Below are positions 5,158 through 6,524 of a stretch of DNA of 6,524 nt, piece after piece. The notes under the pieces were generated by a model, which had not been told where the DNA came from, made no database searches, and was given only the letters and a program-made list of their open reading frames with translations. The position numbers were made by a program, and so were the translations under genes. This DNA is from Actinomycetes bacterium (lineage in GTDB: Bacteria; Actinomycetota; Actinomycetes; Actinomycetales; Cellulomonadaceae), in the NCBI GenBank assembly GCA_023401045.1, contig JAEXEM010000262.1, positions 1 through 6,524 on the forward strand, written 5' to 3'. Every line of letters begins with the position of its first letter. Position 1 is the stretch's first letter.

Positions 5158-6086
5158 CGACGACACCGCAGCCACCGCAGGTCCTCGCCCCCGCCGGCGA
5201 CGGCACCGGCCGCGGTGACGTCGCGGCGACGCTGCGTGCGACGAAGCGCCGCCTCGCCTCGCCGTGGGCGACGGTCGCCGCGATCGTGCTCGCCGCCCTG
5301 TGGACCGTGCCGACGCTCGGGCTGCTCGTCACCTCGTTCCGACCGGTCGAGGACATCAACAGCTCCGGCTGGTGGACGGTCGTCGGCAACCCGAACTTCA
5401 CGCTCGAGAACTACCAGACGGTGCTCGCCGTCGACTCCTCGCAGTCGCTGCTGCCGTTCGTCGTCAACTCGGTCGTCATCACGATCCCGTCGGTCCTCCT
5501 GCCCGTCTTCCTCGCGACGCTCGCGGCGTACGCGTTCGCGTGGATGAGGTTCCCCGGTCGTGACGCGCTGTTCGTCGGGGTGTTCGCGCTGCAGGTCGTC
5601 CCCATCCAGGTGACGCTCATCCCGCTGCTCACGCTCTACGCGGACATCGGCATCGCGGGCACGTTCTGGGCGGTGTGGATCTCGCACACGATGTTCGGCC
5701 TGCCGCTCGCCGTCTTCCTGCTGCACAACTTCATGCGGGAGATCCCCGGCGAGCTCATCGAGGCGGCGCGCGTCGACGGCGCCGCGCACGTCACCGTGTT
5801 CTTCCGGCTCATGCTGCCGCTGCTCAAGCCGGCGCTCGCGGCGTTCGGGATCTACCAGTTCCTCTGGGTGTGGAACGACCTGCTCGTCGCGCTCACGTTC
5901 GCCGGCTCGTCGAACCAGGTCGCGCCGATGACGGTCGCGCTGTTCAACCTCACCGGGACGCGCGGCTCCCAGTGGTTCCTGCTCTCGGCCGGGGCGTTCG
6001 TCTCGATCCTCGTGCCCGCGATCGTCTTCCTCGCGCTCCAGCGGTACTTCGTGCGCGGGCTGCTCGCCGGGTCGGTCAAGGGGTGA
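5154..6086 (+). CDS. Sugar ABC transporter permease, AglG/MalG-like
   Basis: This 310-residue protein is the second channel subunit of the importer. A hydrophilic, Pro-rich N-terminal tail (1-36) precedes six predicted membrane helices at about 39-61, 102-128, 137-160, 170-192, 223-246 and 277-297. AYAFAWMRFPGRDALF (125-140) and SHTMFGLPLAVFLLHNFM (177-194) are standard MalG-type motifs, the EAA loop is at 203-222 (EAARVDG, then FFRLMLPLLKP), and the C-terminus RYFVRGLLAGSVKG matches the AglG/MalG ending. Its ATG overlaps the stop of the preceding permease in ATGA, and GGAGG at 5145-5149 lies 4 nt upstream, so the two subunits should be made at equal rates. No ATPase gene follows; the next gene starts its own transcript 37 nt on. 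The same frame is open upstream across the preceding genes but is noncoding there. Confidence 0.96.
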   Translation: MTTTPQPPQVLAPAGDGTGRGDVAATLRATKRRLASPWATVAAIVLAALWTVPTLGLLVTSFRPVEDINSSGWWTVVGNPNFTLENYQTVLAVDSSQSLLPFVVNSVVITIPSVLLPVFLATLAAYAFAWMRFPGRDALFVGVFALQVVPIQVTLIPLLTLYADIGIAGTFWAVWISHTMFGLPLAVFLLHNFMREIPGELIEAARVDGAAHVTVFFRLMLPLLKPALAAFGIYQFLWVWNDLLVALTFAGSSNQVAPMTVALFNLTGTRGSQWFLLSAGAFVSILVPAIVFLALQRYFVRGLLAGSVKG

Positions 6087-6089
6087 GAC

Positions 6090-6108
6090 CGCGCGGGGCG
6101 GGCGCGCG
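6090..6108 (+). terminator. Weak stem-loop after the importer operon
   Basis: CGCGCG (6090-6095) can pair with CGCGCG (6103-6108) around a 7-nt G-rich loop, just after the stop of the last permease gene. There is no T-run and it overlaps the promoter region of the next gene, so it is at best a weak terminator. Confidence 0.25.
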
Positions 6109-6111
6109 TCG

Positions 6112-6117
6112 TAGCCT
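6112..6117 (+). promoter_or_regulatory. Leaderless-type -10 element of the EamA transporter gene
   Basis: TAGCCT fits TANNNT and is followed by six bases (GACGCG) and the GTG at 6124. The TAG is in frame, so the GTG is the first possible start, and no Shine-Dalgarno sequence lies before it. This is the same geometry as upstream of serS and of the lipid kinase gene. Confidence 0.6.
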
Positions 6118-6123
6118 GACGCG

Positions 6124-6524
6124 GTGCCCGCCCCGCTGCTGTTCGTCCTCTCCGGGCTGACGCAGTACCTCGGCGCGGCCCTCGCGGTCGGCCTGTTCAC
6201 CGTGCTGCCCGCCGCCACGGTCGCGTGGCTGCGCGTCGCGGTCGCCGCCGTCGTGCTGCTGGCGTGGCGTCGCCCGTGGCGGGTGCGCGAGCTGTGGCGC
6301 GGCCGCCGGCTGGGCGTCACCGTGCTCTTCGGCGTCGTGCTCGCCACGATGAACGTCACCTTCTACGTCGCGATCGAGCACCTGCCGCTCGGCACCGCCG
6401 TCGCCATCGAGTTCCTCGGCCCGGTCGCGGTCGCGGCGGTGACGGGACGCGGCTGGCGCGACCGGGCCGCCATCGCCGTCGCCGCGGCGGGCGTCGCGCT
6501 GCTCGCCGGGATCAGCCTCGACAC
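6124..6524 (+). CDS. EamA/RhtA-type (DMT superfamily) exporter, N-terminal part (truncated by window edge)
   Basis: From the GTG at 6124, 133 codons run in frame to the right edge. The protein is strongly hydrophobic, with membrane segments at about 4-26, 30-48, 64-82, 90-106 and 112-130, separated by short Arg-rich turns such as WRRPWRVRELWRGRR (48-62), consistent with the positive-inside rule. NVTFYVAIEHLPLGTAVAIE (77-96) followed by FLGPVAVA closely resembles the conserved stretch of RhtA, a threonine/homoserine exporter of the drug/metabolite transporter superfamily. The full protein should have about ten helices in two EamA repeats; only the first repeat is present. Export of an amino acid or small metabolite is a family-level inference. 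It has its own leaderless-type promoter and is probably not part of the sugar importer operon. Confidence 0.87.
   Translation, partial: MPAPLLFVLSGLTQYLGAALAVGLFTVLPAATVAWLRVAVAAVVLLAWRRPWRVRELWRGRRLGVTVLFGVVLATMNVTFYVAIEHLPLGTAVAIEFLGPVAVAAVTGRGWRDRAAIAVAAAGVALLAGISLD

Noticed and set aside
3700..5175. A 491-residue minus-strand open frame opposite the importer genes
   Set aside because: Extremely Asp/Arg/Glu/His-rich without structure, typical of the antisense frame of hydrophobic GC-rich genes.
5118..6359. A 413-residue minus-strand open frame opposite the second permease and exporter
   Set aside because: Same charged low-complexity composition; both plus-strand genes are well supported.
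1..6524. tRNA or rRNA genes, CRISPR arrays, transposases, attachment sites
   Set aside because: No spaced identical repeats, no transposase-like protein, no cloverleaf-like segment in the gaps; nearly all sequence is accounted for by ordinary genes.

Overview
The window looks like chromosomal DNA of a very GC-rich actinobacterium. Codon third positions are almost all G or C, GTG starts are common, and several genes appear to be transcribed without a leader. The serS-HAD hydrolase pair with a divergent diacylglycerol kinase-like gene, plus a sugar ABC importer, would suit Cellulomonas or a relative in the Micrococcales. The genus is inferred from gene style and order, not from a marker gene.

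Layout. (1) 1-318, minus strand: the N-terminal part of a membrane-anchored diacylglycerol kinase-family lipid kinase, running off the left edge. (2) 319-437: a divergent intergenic region with one leaderless-type promoter facing each way and a perfect 15-bp palindrome between them. (3) 438-1718, plus: serS (seryl-tRNA synthetase), overlapped by 4 nt by (4) 1715-2512, a Cof/HAD-IIB phosphatase. (5) 2513-2725: a regulatory intergenic region with 11-bp-spaced GTGACC repeats, an overlapping inverted repeat, a weak promoter candidate and a CpG-centred palindrome beside the ribosome binding site. (6) 2726-4096: a sugar-binding lipoprotein. (7) 4097-4179: a spacer with a perfect 15-bp stem-loop and a short C-rich tandem repeat. 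(8) 4180-5157 and 5154-6086: two overlapping permease genes. (9) 6124 to the right edge: the N-terminal part of an EamA/RhtA-type exporter, again with a leaderless-type promoter.

The central three genes form one binding-protein-dependent sugar importer most like the alpha-glucoside system AglE-AglF-AglG. No ATP-binding subunit is in the window, so the importer probably uses a shared ATPase encoded elsewhere (MsiK type). The strong stem-loop after the binding-protein gene is where one expects an mRNA element that raises binding protein over permeases. serS and the HAD gene are translationally coupled; the two flanking partial genes are separate units.

I did not find a clearly new system. The genes are recognisable families. 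The points most worth a second look are the repeated leaderless promoter geometry (GTAGNNT, six bases, start codon, in three of the four transcription units), the intercistronic hairpin, and the repeat-rich promoter region of the importer.
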